NCBI RefSeq assembly: GCF_017676345.1
Contig: NZ_JAFFZM010000006.1
Span: 186,001-250,000, forward strand
Length of the DNA stretch: 64,000 nt
From: Streptomyces smyrnaeus
GTDB lineage: Bacteria > Actinomycetota > Actinomycetes > Streptomycetales > Streptomycetaceae
Reading direction: 5' to 3'
Shown in pieces: positions 38,083 through 47,802 of this stretch. The first letter of the stretch is position 1. The number at the start of each line of letters is the position of its first letter. A program made the position numbers and the translations under genes. Under the pieces are notes generated by a model. That model made no database searches. It was not told the origin of the DNA and saw only the letters and a list, made by a program, of their open reading frames with translations.

Positions 38083-38910
38083 ATGCGCATCGACATGATC
38101 ACCGAGCCCGGCAATCCTCAACGTCTCAATGAGGATTACGTGTCGGCCACCTTGCCGGCCTCCGGCACGGGGGGAGCGCTCGTGGTGCTGGACGGCGTCA
38201 CCCCGCCCGAGGGTGACGACGGTTGCTGTCACGGAGTGCCGTGGTTCGTGGCACGGCTCGGTGGTGCGCTGCTCGAACTGGCGGGGTCGCGCCGGGACAT
38301 GACTCTGGCCGAATGCCTCGCCGTCGCGCTGGCCCGCACGGCGGACGCCCATCGTGAGACATGTGATCTTTTTCACCCGCGTACCCCTCAGGCGACCGTC
38401 GTCGCGGCACGGTGGGACGAGGAGCGGGTCGAGCACCTGGTGCTGTCCGACTCCGCGCTCCTGGTGGAGACTGCCGACGGTACGGTCCACCCCGTTCTCG
38501 ACCGGCGCCTGGCCGCGTTGCCGCCCGCCGTGCGGGCACTGCGCGACCGCGTACGGCAGACCGGTGAGGAGTCGGACCGCGAGGCCTACGTGCGGGCCGT
38601 CGAGGGCTTGCGCAACGCGCCGGACGGCAGCGGCTTCTTCACGGCCGCCGCCGACCCGGGTGTCGCCGCGCACGCGGTGACGGGCAGTCATCCGAGGGCG
38701 GAGGTGAGCGCCCTGCTCGCCCTCACCGACGGCGCCACCCGATGGACGGAGACCTTCCACCTTGGTGACTGGGCGGGCCTGTTCGCTCTCGTCCGCAAAG
38801 AGGGCCCGCGCGCCCTCGTCCAGCGTGTCCGCACCGCCGAAGCGGACTCGTCCCCCCGCCGGGGCAAGCAGCACGACGACGCCACGGTCCTCCTGGCCGA
38901 ACTGGACTGA
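38083..38910 (+). CDS. PP2C-like protein phosphatase domain protein
   Basis: A 275-residue protein with a PP2C-like order of motifs: N-terminal MITEPGNPQRLNEDYV, then GGALVVLDGVTPPEGDDG (metal-binding Asp region), ATVVAARWDEERVEHLVLSDS, LLALTDGATRWTETF and the C-terminal QHDDATVLLAELD. The canonical DGHGG is replaced by DGVTP, so it is a divergent member and may have altered metal binding or specificity. ATG 38083 was chosen for the first conserved motif. It faces the NlpC/P60 gene convergently, 26 bases away. Confidence 0.75.
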   Translation: MRIDMITEPGNPQRLNEDYVSATLPASGTGGALVVLDGVTPPEGDDGCCHGVPWFVARLGGALLELAGSRRDMTLAECLAVALARTADAHRETCDLFHPRTPQATVVAARWDEERVEHLVLSDSALLVETADGTVHPVLDRRLAALPPAVRALRDRVRQTGEESDREAYVRAVEGLRNAPDGSGFFTAAADPGVAAHAVTGSHPRAEVSALLALTDGATRWTETFHLGDWAGLFALVRKEGPRALVQRVRTAEADSSPRRGKQHDDATVLLAELD

Positions 38911-38936
38911 ACCCTCACTCCGTCCTGGGACCGGCC

Positions 38937-40121
38937 TCATGCCCGCCGCCCGTCCGGCCGCACCGCTCCGATGGGCGGGTCCACCGCGAGCGGGGTCAGC
39001 CGCACCACGCTTCCCGGGCGAGGCGCCTGCACCACGCGACCGCCTCCGGCGTACATGCCCACATGTGTCGCCCCCTTGAAATAGATCACCAGATCGCCGG
39101 GGCGCAGCTTGTTCAGCGGCACCCTGGGCAGCTGCCGCCACTGCTCCTGGCTGGTGCGCGGGATCTCGCGGTGCGCATGGCGCCAGGCCCGCCAGGTGAG
39201 CCCCGAGCAGTCGAAGGCCCGTGGCCCCTCGGCGCCCCACACATACGGTTTGCCGACCTGCTTCAGCGCCCAGTCGAGAGCCTTCCTGCCCTGTGCGGAA
39301 GCCGGGCGGATCGCGCCGCTGGGGTCGAGTGCGCCCGAGGCCACCAGCTTCTGCTGGGCCGCGTCGGTGCGGTCCCGCTCCAGTTCGTGGAGGCGTGCGA
39401 GCTGGTCCCCGTCGAGCGAGGAGAGCAGTCCCTCCACCTTCTTGAGCCGTTTGCGCACCTCGTTGCGCTGCTTCTTCTTCCGTTCAGCCAGCCGTTCCTG
39501 CCGCGCCACCGCCGCCCGCGCCCGCTGGGCCGCCGCCACGTACCGCCGCTTCCCGTCGCTCAGCCTCCGCACTGTGGCGGCCTGGTCGTCAGCGGCCCGC
39601 TGCAGCAGATGCCCGCGCTCCAGCAGCCGGTGGGGGTCCCGGGTGAGCAGCATCTGCACCGCCGGCGGGAACCCCGTCCCCTCCCCTCGATACTGCTGCC
39701 GGGCCAGCTCGCCCGCCCGCCGCCGCTCGGTCGCCAGCACGGACCGGGCCCGGGAGAGCTTGGCCTGTGCCTTGCGGGCCACGGCGCGCTGGGCCTTGAG
39801 TTTCTCGGCCGTGCCGTTGTACGCCTCTGACGCCTCCTCGGTGCGCTGGTACAGCTGGCTCAGCTCGCCCAGCAGTTCGCTGACGGACTTGCGCCCCGCA
39901 TCCGGTGGTCCCGGTGCGGGTCCGGGGCCCGGAGCCCCGGGCGCCCTCGCGCTCGCCGCCGGCGCCGCGCCCGTACCCACCGAGGCAGCCGGCCCCAGCA
40001 CGGTCACGGCCGCCAGCAGGAGCCCGATCAGTACCGCGCCGCCGCGCGGCCTGGCCGCAGTGGTCGGTAGCCCTCCTCCGCGCGCCGCCCGCGCCCTCGT
40101 CTGCCGCAACACCCTCAACAC
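38937..40121 (-). CDS. Secreted NlpC/P60 peptidoglycan endopeptidase with coiled coil
   Basis: A 394-residue protein with a basic N-terminus and membrane/signal segment (VLIGLLLAAVTVLGPAASVG), a proline/glycine linker, a long coiled coil (about 85-250; SELLGELSQLYQRTEEASEA...), and a C-terminal NlpC/P60 domain with the catalytic Cys in RAFDCSGLTWRAW (near 303) and His in KGATHVGMYAGGG (near 352). It resembles RipA-like cell-separation hydrolases, which cut the D-Glu to meso- or LL-DAP bond. Coiled coils in this family control activity or partner binding. Confidence 0.93.
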   Translation of the reverse strand: MLRVLRQTRARAARGGGLPTTAARPRGGAVLIGLLLAAVTVLGPAASVGTGAAPAASARAPGAPGPGPAPGPPDAGRKSVSELLGELSQLYQRTEEASEAYNGTAEKLKAQRAVARKAQAKLSRARSVLATERRRAGELARQQYRGEGTGFPPAVQMLLTRDPHRLLERGHLLQRAADDQAATVRRLSDGKRRYVAAAQRARAAVARQERLAERKKKQRNEVRKRLKKVEGLLSSLDGDQLARLHELERDRTDAAQQKLVASGALDPSGAIRPASAQGRKALDWALKQVGKPYVWGAEGPRAFDCSGLTWRAWRHAHREIPRTSQEQWRQLPRVPLNKLRPGDLVIYFKGATHVGMYAGGGRVVQAPRPGSVVRLTPLAVDPPIGAVRPDGRRA

Positions 40122-40501
40122 CGCACACCTCGTTCCTGAGCGGCGTCTCCCCGTCGTCGACCGCTCTGCCGCGATCGTGGCACGGGCAAGGCCACCGGCT
40201 CAGGACGAGCCGAGCGGCTGGGCGCACGTCTCTCACCCGATCGAGACACGTCCGGGCGCTGACCCGGCGTCAGTGGCGTGTCCGGATACGACCGGGAGCG
40301 CGGTGGGCGAGGAGGGCCGTGAACCGCTGCCCTGCTGGTCCGGTGGCACCGAAGCCCTGCGCCGGGCCCCCGGCGGGTGGAAATCGCCGGCCAATACCCC
40401 CGTCCCAGCGCCGTGTCCAGCAGCCCTCGGGCCGCCTCCCATCACCCGAACGTGTGAGGAGCGGGTCCCGACGCCCGGCTCAGCTGCTCGCTCACACCCC
40501 G
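40122..40501. other. 380-base gap without a supported gene; terminator hairpin at its left end
   Basis: The interval between the kinase pseudogene end and the NlpC/P60 gene start, both on the minus strand, has no ORF with a credible start or family match. A bulged hairpin GTGTGAG-GAGC ... GCTC-G-CTCACAC (40452-40497), a few bases beyond the kinase stop, is a plausible terminator. The part near 40122 should hold the NlpC/P60 promoter. Confidence 0.45.
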
Positions 40502-41382
40502 TCAGCGCCCCCAGCCCCGCCGCCCGATCAGCGCCCGCGCCTCGTCCGCGCGGTTGCCGATCTCATGGAGATACGACTCCGGAAGCCACTCCCGTGCCGG
40601 GCGGGTGGCCGTGCCGGAGAGGTCGAGCGTGTGGGCCAGCGCCTCCGGGGTCGGCCGGGTCTCGGGAGCCTTGTGCAGGCAGGCCAGCAGCGGCACGCAC
40701 AGCGCGTCGGGCACTCCGGCCAGGTCCGGGCCCTCGCGGGCCGAAGGCAGTGGGTTCCCGGCGAACGGATGTCGCGCACTCGCCGCCAGCGCCAGCACGG
40801 TGCCCAACGCGAAGACGTCCTCGGCCCGCCGCGCCGACTGCCCGAACCCCGCACCACCGACGGCCCCGGGCCGCCTGCCCAGTGCGATGCCGTAGTCCAC
40901 CAGGCGTGGCCCGTCCGCCGTCAGCAGCACGTTCGAGGCCCGCAGATCCCCGTGCGCCGTACTCGCCGCGTGCCGCCAGCCCACGGGCGAGACCGCCCCC
41001 CAGCGCACGTACGGACATCTCCGGCAGCGGCCCGTACAGGGCCACCAGGGCGGACAGCGGCACGCCTGGAACGAACGCCTCCGCCGCCCAGGGGAGCTCA
41101 CTGTCGAGTTCGCAGCCGAGCGCGTCGGCGACGAAGGGACTGTCGACCGCGTCGGCGACCCGCGCCGTCTCCTGCCGCAGCCGCGCCCGCAGCTGCCGGT
41201 CGCGCAGCAGTTCGGGCCGAACGGCACGGACCGCCGCCGCCCGTTTGCGCGCGCCTCGTCGCGGGGGCGCCCTTGCCCAGGTAGACAGTGCCCGCCCCAC
41301 CGTGGCCGAGGGCTCCGAAGAGCCGGAAGGGGCCGAGCTGCCGGGGGTCCGTCTCTCGCAGCCCCGCGATGCGTTCGATCAC
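40502..41382 (-). pseudogene. Serine/threonine protein kinase, broken by two frameshifts
   Basis: Kinase motifs are spread over three frames in the right order. ATG 41382 begins MIERIAGLRETDPRQLGPFR and FGALGHGGAGTVYLGKG (glycine loop). The next part is in a second frame, AAVRAVRPELLRDRQLRARL (shift near 41250), and the third in another frame, TAHGDLRASNVLLTADG and LVDYGIALG (shift near 40985). The VAVK lysine is replaced by Arg (AAVRAV) and DFG is DYG, so the gene was probably decaying even before the shifts. Alternatively there are two sequencing errors, but the missing lysine argues for a real pseudogene. Confidence 0.75.
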
Positions 41383-41496
41383 GCCAGCAGAAAACCGTCT
41401 CTCCGCGGCGCTGTCCAGGCTGCGCGGCTCATCCGTGACCAGGGGCGCCGGTTCCGCGAAGCGCCGTGGCGGGGCGGGAGGACCAGACCACTGGCG

Positions 41497-41772
41497 TCAG
41501 CTGTCGCGCTTCCTGCGCCACGGCAGCCGCTCCAGCGGGCCCTTCGCGGGCAGCCCTTCGGGCTCGTAGACGTACGCCCAGCCGCGCGGCAGCCCCAGAC
41601 GGTTCACTGCGGCCGGTTCCAGCCGGTAGACGTGGACGGACGTCGGGCCACCCTCCGGATCGGGCACCGGCACCTGGTAGCTGCGTGGCGGCCGGCCGGT
41701 CGGGCCCAGCGGCACGGAGAGTGTGCGCCCGTCCAGCGGGCCGCCGTGAAAGGCGGTCTCCTCGCTGCGCAC
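41497..41772 (-). CDS. Conserved small hypothetical protein (91 residues)
   Basis: GTG 41772 opens a 91-residue frame beginning MRSEETAFHGGPLDGRTLSV, with GPTSVHVYRLEPAAVNRLGL and WAYVYEPEGLPAKGPLERL. The FHGGPLDGRT and VYRLEP segments look like a compact beta-rich domain conserved in actinomycetes. It lies four bases downstream of the soxR stop on the same strand, so co-transcription is likely. No function recognised. Confidence 0.65.
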   Translation of the reverse strand: MRSEETAFHGGPLDGRTLSVPLGPTGRPPRSYQVPVPDPEGGPTSVHVYRLEPAAVNRLGLPRGWAYVYEPEGLPAKGPLERLPWRRKRDS

Positions 41773-41776
41773 CGTC

Positions 41777-42427
41777 TCAGACCGTTTCGCTGTCGGACAC
41801 GACGGCAACCGTCGAAGCGTCACCGGCTGTGGCAGCAGCCGCCCAGCCGCCACCGGCCGTGGCGGCGTCCGTCGAACAGTCCTCCTCCGAGCCCGTACAC
41901 CGCTCTCCGTCGTCGGAGACCCCGCCGCCGCGGCAGTCCGACCGTTCGCCGGGCGTCTGGTCCGGGCCGCACGGTTGGGCGAGCTGGCGGGCTCCGGGGC
42001 CCTGCTCGCCGAGCCGGTCCTCGGGGTTGACCAGTGCACACGCGGTCAGCGACAGACAGCCGCAGCCGATGCAGTCGGTGAGGTGGTCGCGGAGCTGTTC
42101 CATCAGTGCGATGCGCTGGTTGAGGTCCTCGCGCCAGCACTCCGAGACGGCGGCCCAGTCGTCCCGGGTGGGCGTGCGACCTTCCGGCAGCAGGGCGAGC
42201 GCATCCCGGATGGCGGCGAGCGGGAGGCCGAGCCGCTGGGAGGCCCGGATGAAGGCGACGCGGCGCAGCGTGTCGCGGCTGTAGCGGCGCTGGTTGCCCG
42301 AGGTGCGGCGGCTGCGGATGAGACCCTCGCGTTCGTAGAAGCGCAGCGTGGAAGTGGCCACCCCGGCGCGTTCCGCCAGCTCTCCGACGGTCGCTTCTTT
42401 GGCCTTCCATGACAGCTGAGTCGGCAT
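41777..42427 (-). CDS. soxR: Redox-sensing MerR-type activator SoxR
   Basis: A 216-residue MerR-family protein. The N-terminal winged helix reads TVGELAERAGVATSTLRFYE and GLIRSRRTSGNQRRYSRDTL. The iron-sulphur site CIGCGCLSLTAC places cysteines at 119, 122, 124 and 130, the same numbering as E. coli SoxR, when ATG 42427 (preceded by GAGGG) is the start. In Streptomyces SoxR responds to redox-active pigments and antibiotics. Unusual: about 65 extra C-terminal residues rich in Gly, Asp, Ser and further cysteines, making it longer than the usual 150-175 residues. Confidence 0.95.
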   Translation of the reverse strand: MPTQLSWKAKEATVGELAERAGVATSTLRFYEREGLIRSRRTSGNQRRYSRDTLRRVAFIRASQRLGLPLAAIRDALALLPEGRTPTRDDWAAVSECWREDLNQRIALMEQLRDHLTDCIGCGCLSLTACALVNPEDRLGEQGPGARQLAQPCGPDQTPGERSDCRGGGVSDDGERCTGSEEDCSTDAATAGGGWAAAATAGDASTVAVVSDSETV

Positions 42428-42446
42428 GGCCCTCAGCTTAGCCAAT

Positions 42447-42467
42447 CTTCAAGTAATATTTAAGTCC
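42447..42467. promoter_or_regulatory. AT-rich dyad upstream of soxR
   Basis: CTTCAAGTAATATTTAAGTCC is a rare AT-rich island with imperfect twofold symmetry (CTTcAAg...TTaAAG-like arms) just upstream of soxR. It could be the soxR promoter and an autoregulatory site. The match to a SoxR box is weak. Confidence 0.25.
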
Positions 42468-42506
42468 ATGGCCGGGGCGGTCCGGTCCGCTCTTGGTTCC
42501 GGGCGC

Positions 42507-43247
42507 TCACAACAGATGCCCGGAGTCGGAGACCACGGGCAGCATCCTGCGCACCAGATCCGCGACGGCGCCGTCGGACTCCTCCAGTGCCAGAGCCCGC
42601 CGGGTCACCGCGGCAGTCTCCGGGTCGCCGGCCGCGGTGGCGGTCAGCACCGCGACGAAGTGATCCACCAGCCAGTCCCGCAGCTCGGGCAGCGGCGGCT
42701 GTTTGCCCTCGTCCAGCCAGATCAGGGAGGCGGCCTCCACGGCGGAGATCCACGTCCGTACGGCCATGCGCAGCCGGGGCGATCCACCGCCCTGGCCGCC
42801 CTGGTCCGCAGCCAGGTGGGCGAGGATCTGCTCGGCCGCGTCCCTGCGTACCTCGTCGACCATGGCGTTCGTACGCGAGGTCTCCACCACGCTGCCGCCC
42901 TGCAGCAGTGCCATGAAGCCCGCGTCGTGCTCGTCGACGAACGCGAGATAGCGGTCCAGTGCGCGGGCCAGCCGGGTGGTGAGCGGCCCGGCGGGCGGTT
43001 CCGCGAAGCACTGTTCGAGCTGGTCGGCGGCGCTGCGCAGCGCGGCCTCGTACAGCTGTTGTTTGCCTCCGGGGAAGTACCGGTAGACGAGCGGGCGCGA
43101 CACCCCGGCCGAGGCCGCGACATCGTCCAGCGAGACCTCCTCGGGCGGCCGGTGCGCGAACAGGCCCAGCGCGTGCTTGAGCAGTTGGCTGCGCCGCTCG
43201 TGCACGCTCAGCCTGCGATACGCCGGGGCGGTGCCGCTGCTGCTCAT
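42507..43247 (-). CDS. TetR family transcriptional regulator
   Basis: A 246-residue TetR-type protein with N-terminal helices YRRLSVHERRSQLLKHALGL, SLDDVAASAGVSRPLVYRYF and the GGKQQLYEAALRSAADQLEQ cap helix. The rest is a helical effector domain with a Gly/Gln linker. ATG 43247 was chosen over the long upstream frame that runs antisense-like through the oxygenase. It follows the AurF-like gene on the same strand and is a candidate regulator of it and of the divergent ferritin-like gene. Confidence 0.9.
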   Translation of the reverse strand: MSSSGTAPAYRRLSVHERRSQLLKHALGLFAHRPPEEVSLDDVAASAGVSRPLVYRYFPGGKQQLYEAALRSAADQLEQCFAEPPAGPLTTRLARALDRYLAFVDEHDAGFMALLQGGSVVETSRTNAMVDEVRRDAAEQILAHLAADQGGQGGGSPRLRMAVRTWISAVEAASLIWLDEGKQPPLPELRDWLVDHFVAVLTATAAGDPETAAVTRRALALEESDGAVADLVRRMLPVVSDSGHLL

Positions 43248-43378
43248 GCAGTGCAGCGTAACCGCCCCGGCGGTGGTCCGTGTTCCCCGCGTCCCACCGG
43301 AGTTCGTCACGCCTCCTTCACGCGGTCCACATGCACTTCTTGTCGCGCCGGCGAACTGCTCATCAGGTCGCGGCTTTG

Positions 43379-44326
43379 TCACTTGGGCAGTAGCCCCGAG
43401 CTCACCCACAGCTTGCGGCCGACGCCCCGCAGTACGCCTATCTCGTCCAGGAAATCCGTCAGCCGCTTGGCACCGGACTGCATGATCTCGCGTCGGTGGC
43501 CGCTGGCCTTCACCTGGGCGACCGCCTCCTTCTTGTCCAACCCGACGTCCTCGTAGACCTGCGGGTTGACGAAGGAGATGGAGAAGACGCGGGCGGCCTC
43601 GCCCGAGCTGATGCGCGTCAGTTCGGCCTCCCAGCGAGGGCACTTGACCATCTGGCGGCGCAGTTCCTCGCGTGCGTAGCGCACATGCCGGGCCTCCTCG
43701 ATGACGTGGATCCGCGTCACACCGCGCACCAGTGGCTGGATGCGCTCGTCCGGGAAGGTGAGCCGCTGCATCCAGTCCAGGATCTCCTCGCCCAGCAGCG
43801 TCGCGGTGAACGAACCAGGCGTCGTCGAGACGGTCTTCAGCAGCCGCGCCATGTTGTGGTGCAGCCTGGAGACGGGGTAAGCGGGTGCCCCGGCGCGCTT
43901 GATCATGCGCGCGAACATCATCGAGTGCCGGCACTCGTCGGCGATCTCCGTCAGTGCGTAGCGGACGTGGTTGCTGGTCAGCGGCTTGTCGTAGATGTGC
44001 CGCACCAGCAGCTGCATCAGGATCACCTCGAACCAGATGCCCAGCGAGGCGAGTGAGGCCGCCTCGTGCCGGGCCAGGTCCATCCGCTGTTCCTCGGACA
44101 TCCGCCGCCACAGCGGGGTGTCGTAGAGGGAGATCAGCTCCGGTGGCCAGAACCACTTGCCGTCCTCGAACGGGGCGTCCCAGTCCAGCTCGGTGTCCGG
44201 GTCGAAGGAATGCTTCCTGGAGGACTCGAGGAGGCGCTCGGCGACCTGCTCGCGGTCCTTGAGCAGACCGAGGGCGTCCCTGAGCGCCTCGCGTTCCATG
44301 TCGGCGATGTCAGGCGCTGTCGTCAT
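43379..44326 (-). CDS. AurF-like di-iron oxygenase
   Basis: A 315-residue helical protein of the AurF N-oxygenase/di-iron family. Metal-ligand patterns are visible: EAASLASLGIWFEVILMQLL, ALTEIADECRHSMMFARMIK and VTRIHVIEEARHVRYAREEL, each giving Glu or Glu-x-x-His ligands. AurF oxidises an aryl amine; here the substrate is unknown and no biosynthetic cluster surrounds it. ATG 44326 was selected because AAGAGG stands just upstream; the longer MKRCLS start would consume that site. It diverges from another di-iron protein gene. Confidence 0.85.
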   Translation of the reverse strand: MTTAPDIADMEREALRDALGLLKDREQVAERLLESSRKHSFDPDTELDWDAPFEDGKWFWPPELISLYDTPLWRRMSEEQRMDLARHEAASLASLGIWFEVILMQLLVRHIYDKPLTSNHVRYALTEIADECRHSMMFARMIKRAGAPAYPVSRLHHNMARLLKTVSTTPGSFTATLLGEEILDWMQRLTFPDERIQPLVRGVTRIHVIEEARHVRYAREELRRQMVKCPRWEAELTRISSGEAARVFSISFVNPQVYEDVGLDKKEAVAQVKASGHRREIMQSGAKRLTDFLDEIGVLRGVGRKLWVSSGLLPK

Positions 44327-44401
44327 GCTGAGGCACCTCTTCATTGGGGGGTGCCGGCGATCTCGTTCGAGTGTTACCGGCGGTCACGTCTGCTGTCGTC
44401 T

Positions 44402-44540
44402 CTTATGAGACTGCTTGTCAGTAAGGACGTCAATCCCCTGTGCGCGACTTGTTGACCGTGCGGTAACCCACGTGTGAGCCTGCCGATTACCCGCCCGTAC
44501 CGGGCAGTTCCGCACCGACTCCGACCGGGTACCGGGCAGT
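44402..44540. promoter_or_regulatory. Divergent promoter region with CTTA/TAAG dyad and GTACCGGGCAGT direct repeats
   Basis: The intergenic region between the two di-iron genes has an imperfect dyad from CTTATGAGAC to TGTCAGTAAG (44402-44425), a plausible TetR-type operator. It also has two exact copies of GTACCGGGCAGT at 44497-44508 and 44529-44540, 32 bp apart (about three helical turns). The second copy lies just before the start of the ferritin-like gene. Confidence 0.4.
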
Positions 44541-44555
44541 CCGTGACCGAAGGAG

Positions 44556-45671
44556 ATGTCCGTGTCCACACACGATCTCTATGTGCACGCAACCGACAGC
44601 CCCCTCTGGCAGATCCCCGCCTCCGGCAGCGCCCGCCTGTCCTGGGAGTACGACGACGGCAGGGACCGCCTGCTGGCCCTGTACCAGAAGGGCAAGGACA
44701 AGCAGTGGGACGGACAGCGCCGCATCGACTGGGAGTTGGAGGTCGACCCGTACGACCCGCTGGGCACCCCCGACGAGGCCATGACGCTCTACGGGACGCC
44801 CTACTGGGACAAGATGAGCGAGGCCGAACGCGGCCAGCTGCGCCGACACTACGCCTCCTGGCAGTTCAGCCAGTTCCTGCACGGCGAGCAGGGTGCCATG
44901 GTGTGCGCGGCGCGAATCGTGGAGTCGGTGCCCGACATGGACGCGAAGTTCTACTCCGCGACGCAGACCATGGACGAGGCCCGGCACGCCGAGATCTACG
45001 GTCGCTTCCTCCACGAGAAGATCGGCATGCTCTACCCGATCAACGACAACCTCCAGTCGCTCCTCGGCGACACCCTCCGCGACTCCCGCTGGGACATGCC
45101 GTACCTGGGCATGCAGGTACTGATCGAGGGCCTGGCGCTGGCCGCCTTCGGCATGATCCGGGACACCACCGACAAGCCGCTGCCCAAACAGATCCTCGCC
45201 TACGTCATGCAGGACGAGGCCCGCCATGTGGCGTTCGGCCGGATGGCGCTGCGCGACTACTACAAGCAGCTGACCGACGCCGAACTGCGGGAGCGCGAGG
45301 AGTTCGTCATCGAGGGCTGCTATCTGATGCGCGACCGGCTCAAGGGCGCCGAGGTGCTGGAGAACTTCGGCATCCCCCGCGCGGAGGCGGACGCCTTCAG
45401 CGAGCAGTCCGAGTACCTTCAGCTCTTCCGCAAGCTCCTCTTCAGCCGCATAGTCCCCTGCGTACGGGACATCGGTCTGTGGGGCGAACGCCTGCAGCGC
45501 GCCTACGTCGACATGGGTGTCTTCGAGATGGGCGATCAGAATCTCGATCTGCTGATGGCCCAGGACGAGGAAGTGGCCGAGAAACTGGACGCCGAGCGCT
45601 TCGCCGCGGAGGAAGCCGAACGGACGGCTGAGGTGGCCGAAGCCATCGAGGAGGGCAAGACTCAGGTGTAG
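44556..45671 (+). CDS. Ferritin-like di-iron protein
   Basis: A 371-residue helical protein with two di-iron half-sites: [15 protein letters not shown] and [20 protein letters not shown], then [18 protein letters not shown] and [20 protein letters not shown]. The doubled DEARH motif is typical of R2-like ferritin-superfamily oxidases. An acidic helical tail follows (about 330-371). It has no known substrate. The divergent AurF-like gene and the dnaK paralogue 52 bases downstream suggest an oxidative or oxygenase-related operon; inference. Confidence 0.85.
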   Translation: MSVSTHDLYVHATDSPLWQIPASGSARLSWEYDDGRDRLLALYQKGKDKQWDGQRRIDWELEVDPYDPLGTPDEAMTLYGTPYWDKMSEAERGQLRRHYASWQFSQFLHGEQGAMVCAARIVESVPDMDAKFYSATQTMDEARHAEIYGRFLHEKIGMLYPINDNLQSLLGDTLRDSRWDMPYLGMQVLIEGLALAAFGMIRDTTDKPLPKQILAYVMQDEARHVAFGRMALRDYYKQLTDAELREREEFVIEGCYLMRDRLKGAEVLENFGIPRAEADAFSEQSEYLQLFRKLLFSRIVPCVRDIGLWGERLQRAYVDMGVFEMGDQNLDLLMAQDEEVAEKLDAERFAAEEAERTAEVAEAIEEGKTQV

Positions 45672-45723
45672 CCCATCCGGCACTCCCGAACTTCGGAGGC
45701 CGGCACTCCTGAGGAGGACGGCC

Positions 45724-47700
45724 ATGGCACGCGCTGTCGGAATCGACCTCGGCACCACCAATTCGGTGGTCAGCGTCCTGGAGGGCGGGGATCCCACGGT
45801 CGTCGTCAACGCCGAGGGGGCCAGGACGACGCCGTCCGTGGTGGCCTTCGCCAAGGGCGGTGAGGTGCTGACCGGCGAGGTGGCAAAGCGGCAGGCGGTC
45901 ACCAACGTCGATCGCACCGTCCGCTCCGTCAAGCGCCATATGGGTGAGGCCAACTGGCGCTTCCCGGAGTCCGGCAGCATCGACGGCAAGTCCTTCACCG
46001 CCCAGGAGATCTCCGCCCGCGTCCTGCAGAAGCTCAAGCGGGACGCGGAGAGCTACCTCGGACAGGACGTCGCCGACGCGGTCGTCACCGTTCCCGCGTA
46101 CTTCAACGACGCGCAGCGGCAGGCCACCAAGGAGGCGGGCGAGATCGCGGGCCTCAACGTTCTGCGCATCATCAACGAGCCGACCGCCGCCGCACTGGCC
46201 TACGGGCTCGACAAGGAGGAGGAGCAGACCGTCCTCGTCTTCGACCTCGGCGGCGGCACGTTCGACGTGTCGCTGCTGGAGATCGGTGAGGGCGTCCTGG
46301 AGGTGAAGGCCACCGCCGGCGACACTCGTCTGGGTGGTGACGACTGGGACCAGCGGATCGTCGATCACCTGGTCAAACGGTTCAGGGACGGCCACGGCGT
46401 GGACCTGTCCAAGGACCGGATGGCCGTGCAGCGGCTGCGTGAGGCGGCGGAGAAGGCGAAGATCGAGCTGTCCTCGTCCACCGAGACGACGATCAACCTG
46501 CCGTACATCACCGCGACGGCAGAGGGCCCGCTGCACCTGGACGAGCAACTGACGCGCACCCAGTTCCAGCAGCTGACCGAGGATCTGCTGGAGCGCTGCA
46601 AGACGCCGTTCCACCAGGCTGTGAACGACGCCGATGTCGAGCTGTCCGCCATCAATCACGTGATCCTGGTGGGCGGCTCCACCCGGATGCCCGCCGTGAC
46701 GGAGCTGGTCAAGGAGCTCACCGGCCGGGATCCGCACAAGGGTGTGAACCCGGACGAGGTCGTGGCCATCGGTGCGTCGCTGCAGGCGGGTGTGCTCAAG
46801 GGTGAGGTCAAGGACGTCCTGCTGCTGGACGTCACTCCGCTGTCCCTGGGTATCGAGACCAAGGGCGGCATCATGACCAAGCTGATCGAGCGCAACACCA
46901 CGATCCCGACCAAGCGCTCGGAGACCTTCACCACGGCCGAGGACAACCAGTCCTCCGTGCAGATCCAGGTCTTCCAGGGTGAGCGGGAGATCGCGGCGTA
47001 CAACAAGAAGCTCGGCATGTTCGAGCTGACCGGTCTGCCCCCGGCGCCGCGCAACGTGCCGCAGATCGAGGTCACCTTCGACATCGACGCCAACGGAATC
47101 ATGCATGTCTCCGCCAAGGACCTGGGCACCGGCAAGGAACAGCGCATGACCGTCACCGGTGGCTCGGCGCTGCCCAAGGACGACATCGACCGCATGGTGC
47201 GGGACGCCGAGCAGTACGCCGAGGAGGACGCCCGGCGCCGCGAGGCCGCCGAGACCCACAATCAGGCCGAACAACTCGCCTACCAGACCGACCGCCTGCT
47301 GGCCGACACCGCGGAGGGCGCTGTGCCCGCTGAAACCCGCGCCGAGGTGGAGGCCGCGCTCGCCGACCTCAAGGAGAAGCTGGCCGGGACGCCCGACGAC
47401 CCCGCCCGGGCCGCCGAGCACACCGCGACCCTGCGCGCGGCCGTCGATCGTACGACGGCCGCGGCCCAGAAGATCGGCACGGCAATGTACGCGCAGGCCA
47501 GAGAGGGGCAGCAGGGCGGCTCCGAGGGGGCGCGGCAGGCCGGGGAAGGCGCGGGCCAAGGCGGCGCCGCCACGGCCGACGACGACGTGGTGGACGCGGA
47601 GATCATCGACGACGAGCAAGCCGACGGCTCCAGCGGGCCGGGGACCGGCGAGGAGGGGGCCGAGGGGGACGGCACCCGCGGCGGCCCAGGGGAGCGCTGA
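45724..47700 (+). CDS. Hsp70 chaperone, solitary DnaK paralogue
   Basis: A 658-residue Hsp70. The ATPase domain has [40 protein letters not shown] and [20 protein letters not shown]; the substrate domain begins near 385 ([18 protein letters not shown]). An acidic Gly/Glu-rich C-terminus ends GGPGER rather than the usual EEVD-like or conserved actinobacterial tail. No grpE, dnaJ or hspR lies nearby and no HAIR element is upstream, so this is probably a second dnaK, not the heat-shock operon copy. It is 52 bases behind the ferritin-like gene, with GAGGAGG before the ATG. Confidence 0.95.
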   Translation: MARAVGIDLGTTNSVVSVLEGGDPTVVVNAEGARTTPSVVAFAKGGEVLTGEVAKRQAVTNVDRTVRSVKRHMGEANWRFPESGSIDGKSFTAQEISARVLQKLKRDAESYLGQDVADAVVTVPAYFNDAQRQATKEAGEIAGLNVLRIINEPTAAALAYGLDKEEEQTVLVFDLGGGTFDVSLLEIGEGVLEVKATAGDTRLGGDDWDQRIVDHLVKRFRDGHGVDLSKDRMAVQRLREAAEKAKIELSSSTETTINLPYITATAEGPLHLDEQLTRTQFQQLTEDLLERCKTPFHQAVNDADVELSAINHVILVGGSTRMPAVTELVKELTGRDPHKGVNPDEVVAIGASLQAGVLKGEVKDVLLLDVTPLSLGIETKGGIMTKLIERNTTIPTKRSETFTTAEDNQSSVQIQVFQGEREIAAYNKKLGMFELTGLPPAPRNVPQIEVTFDIDANGIMHVSAKDLGTGKEQRMTVTGGSALPKDDIDRMVRDAEQYAEEDARRREAAETHNQAEQLAYQTDRLLADTAEGAVPAETRAEVEAALADLKEKLAGTPDDPARAAEHTATLRAAVDRTTAAAQKIGTAMYAQAREGQQGGSEGARQAGEGAGQGGAATADDDVVDAEIIDDEQADGSSGPGTGEEGAEGDGTRGGPGER

Positions 47701-47802
47701 GCGGCCGCTGAACGGCCGCTGAGCGGCGTCCGGGGCGCCCCCGCGGCCCGGGGGACCCGGACAGCCCGGCCCAGGCACCCGGACGGCCCGCGGGCCCGGG
47801 GG

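Noticed and set aside
40233..40445. A 70-codon minus-strand frame in the gap before the NlpC/P60 gene
   Set aside because: Low-complexity Gly/Pro/Ser/Ala composition, no ribosome-binding site and no recognisable family.
45672..45723. Search for a HAIR element upstream of dnaK
   Set aside because: No TTGAGT-N7-ACTCAA-like sequence is present; the gene appears to be read through from the ferritin-like gene.
45442..47778. A 778-codon minus-strand frame over dnaK
   Set aside because: Antisense shadow of a highly conserved Hsp70 gene.
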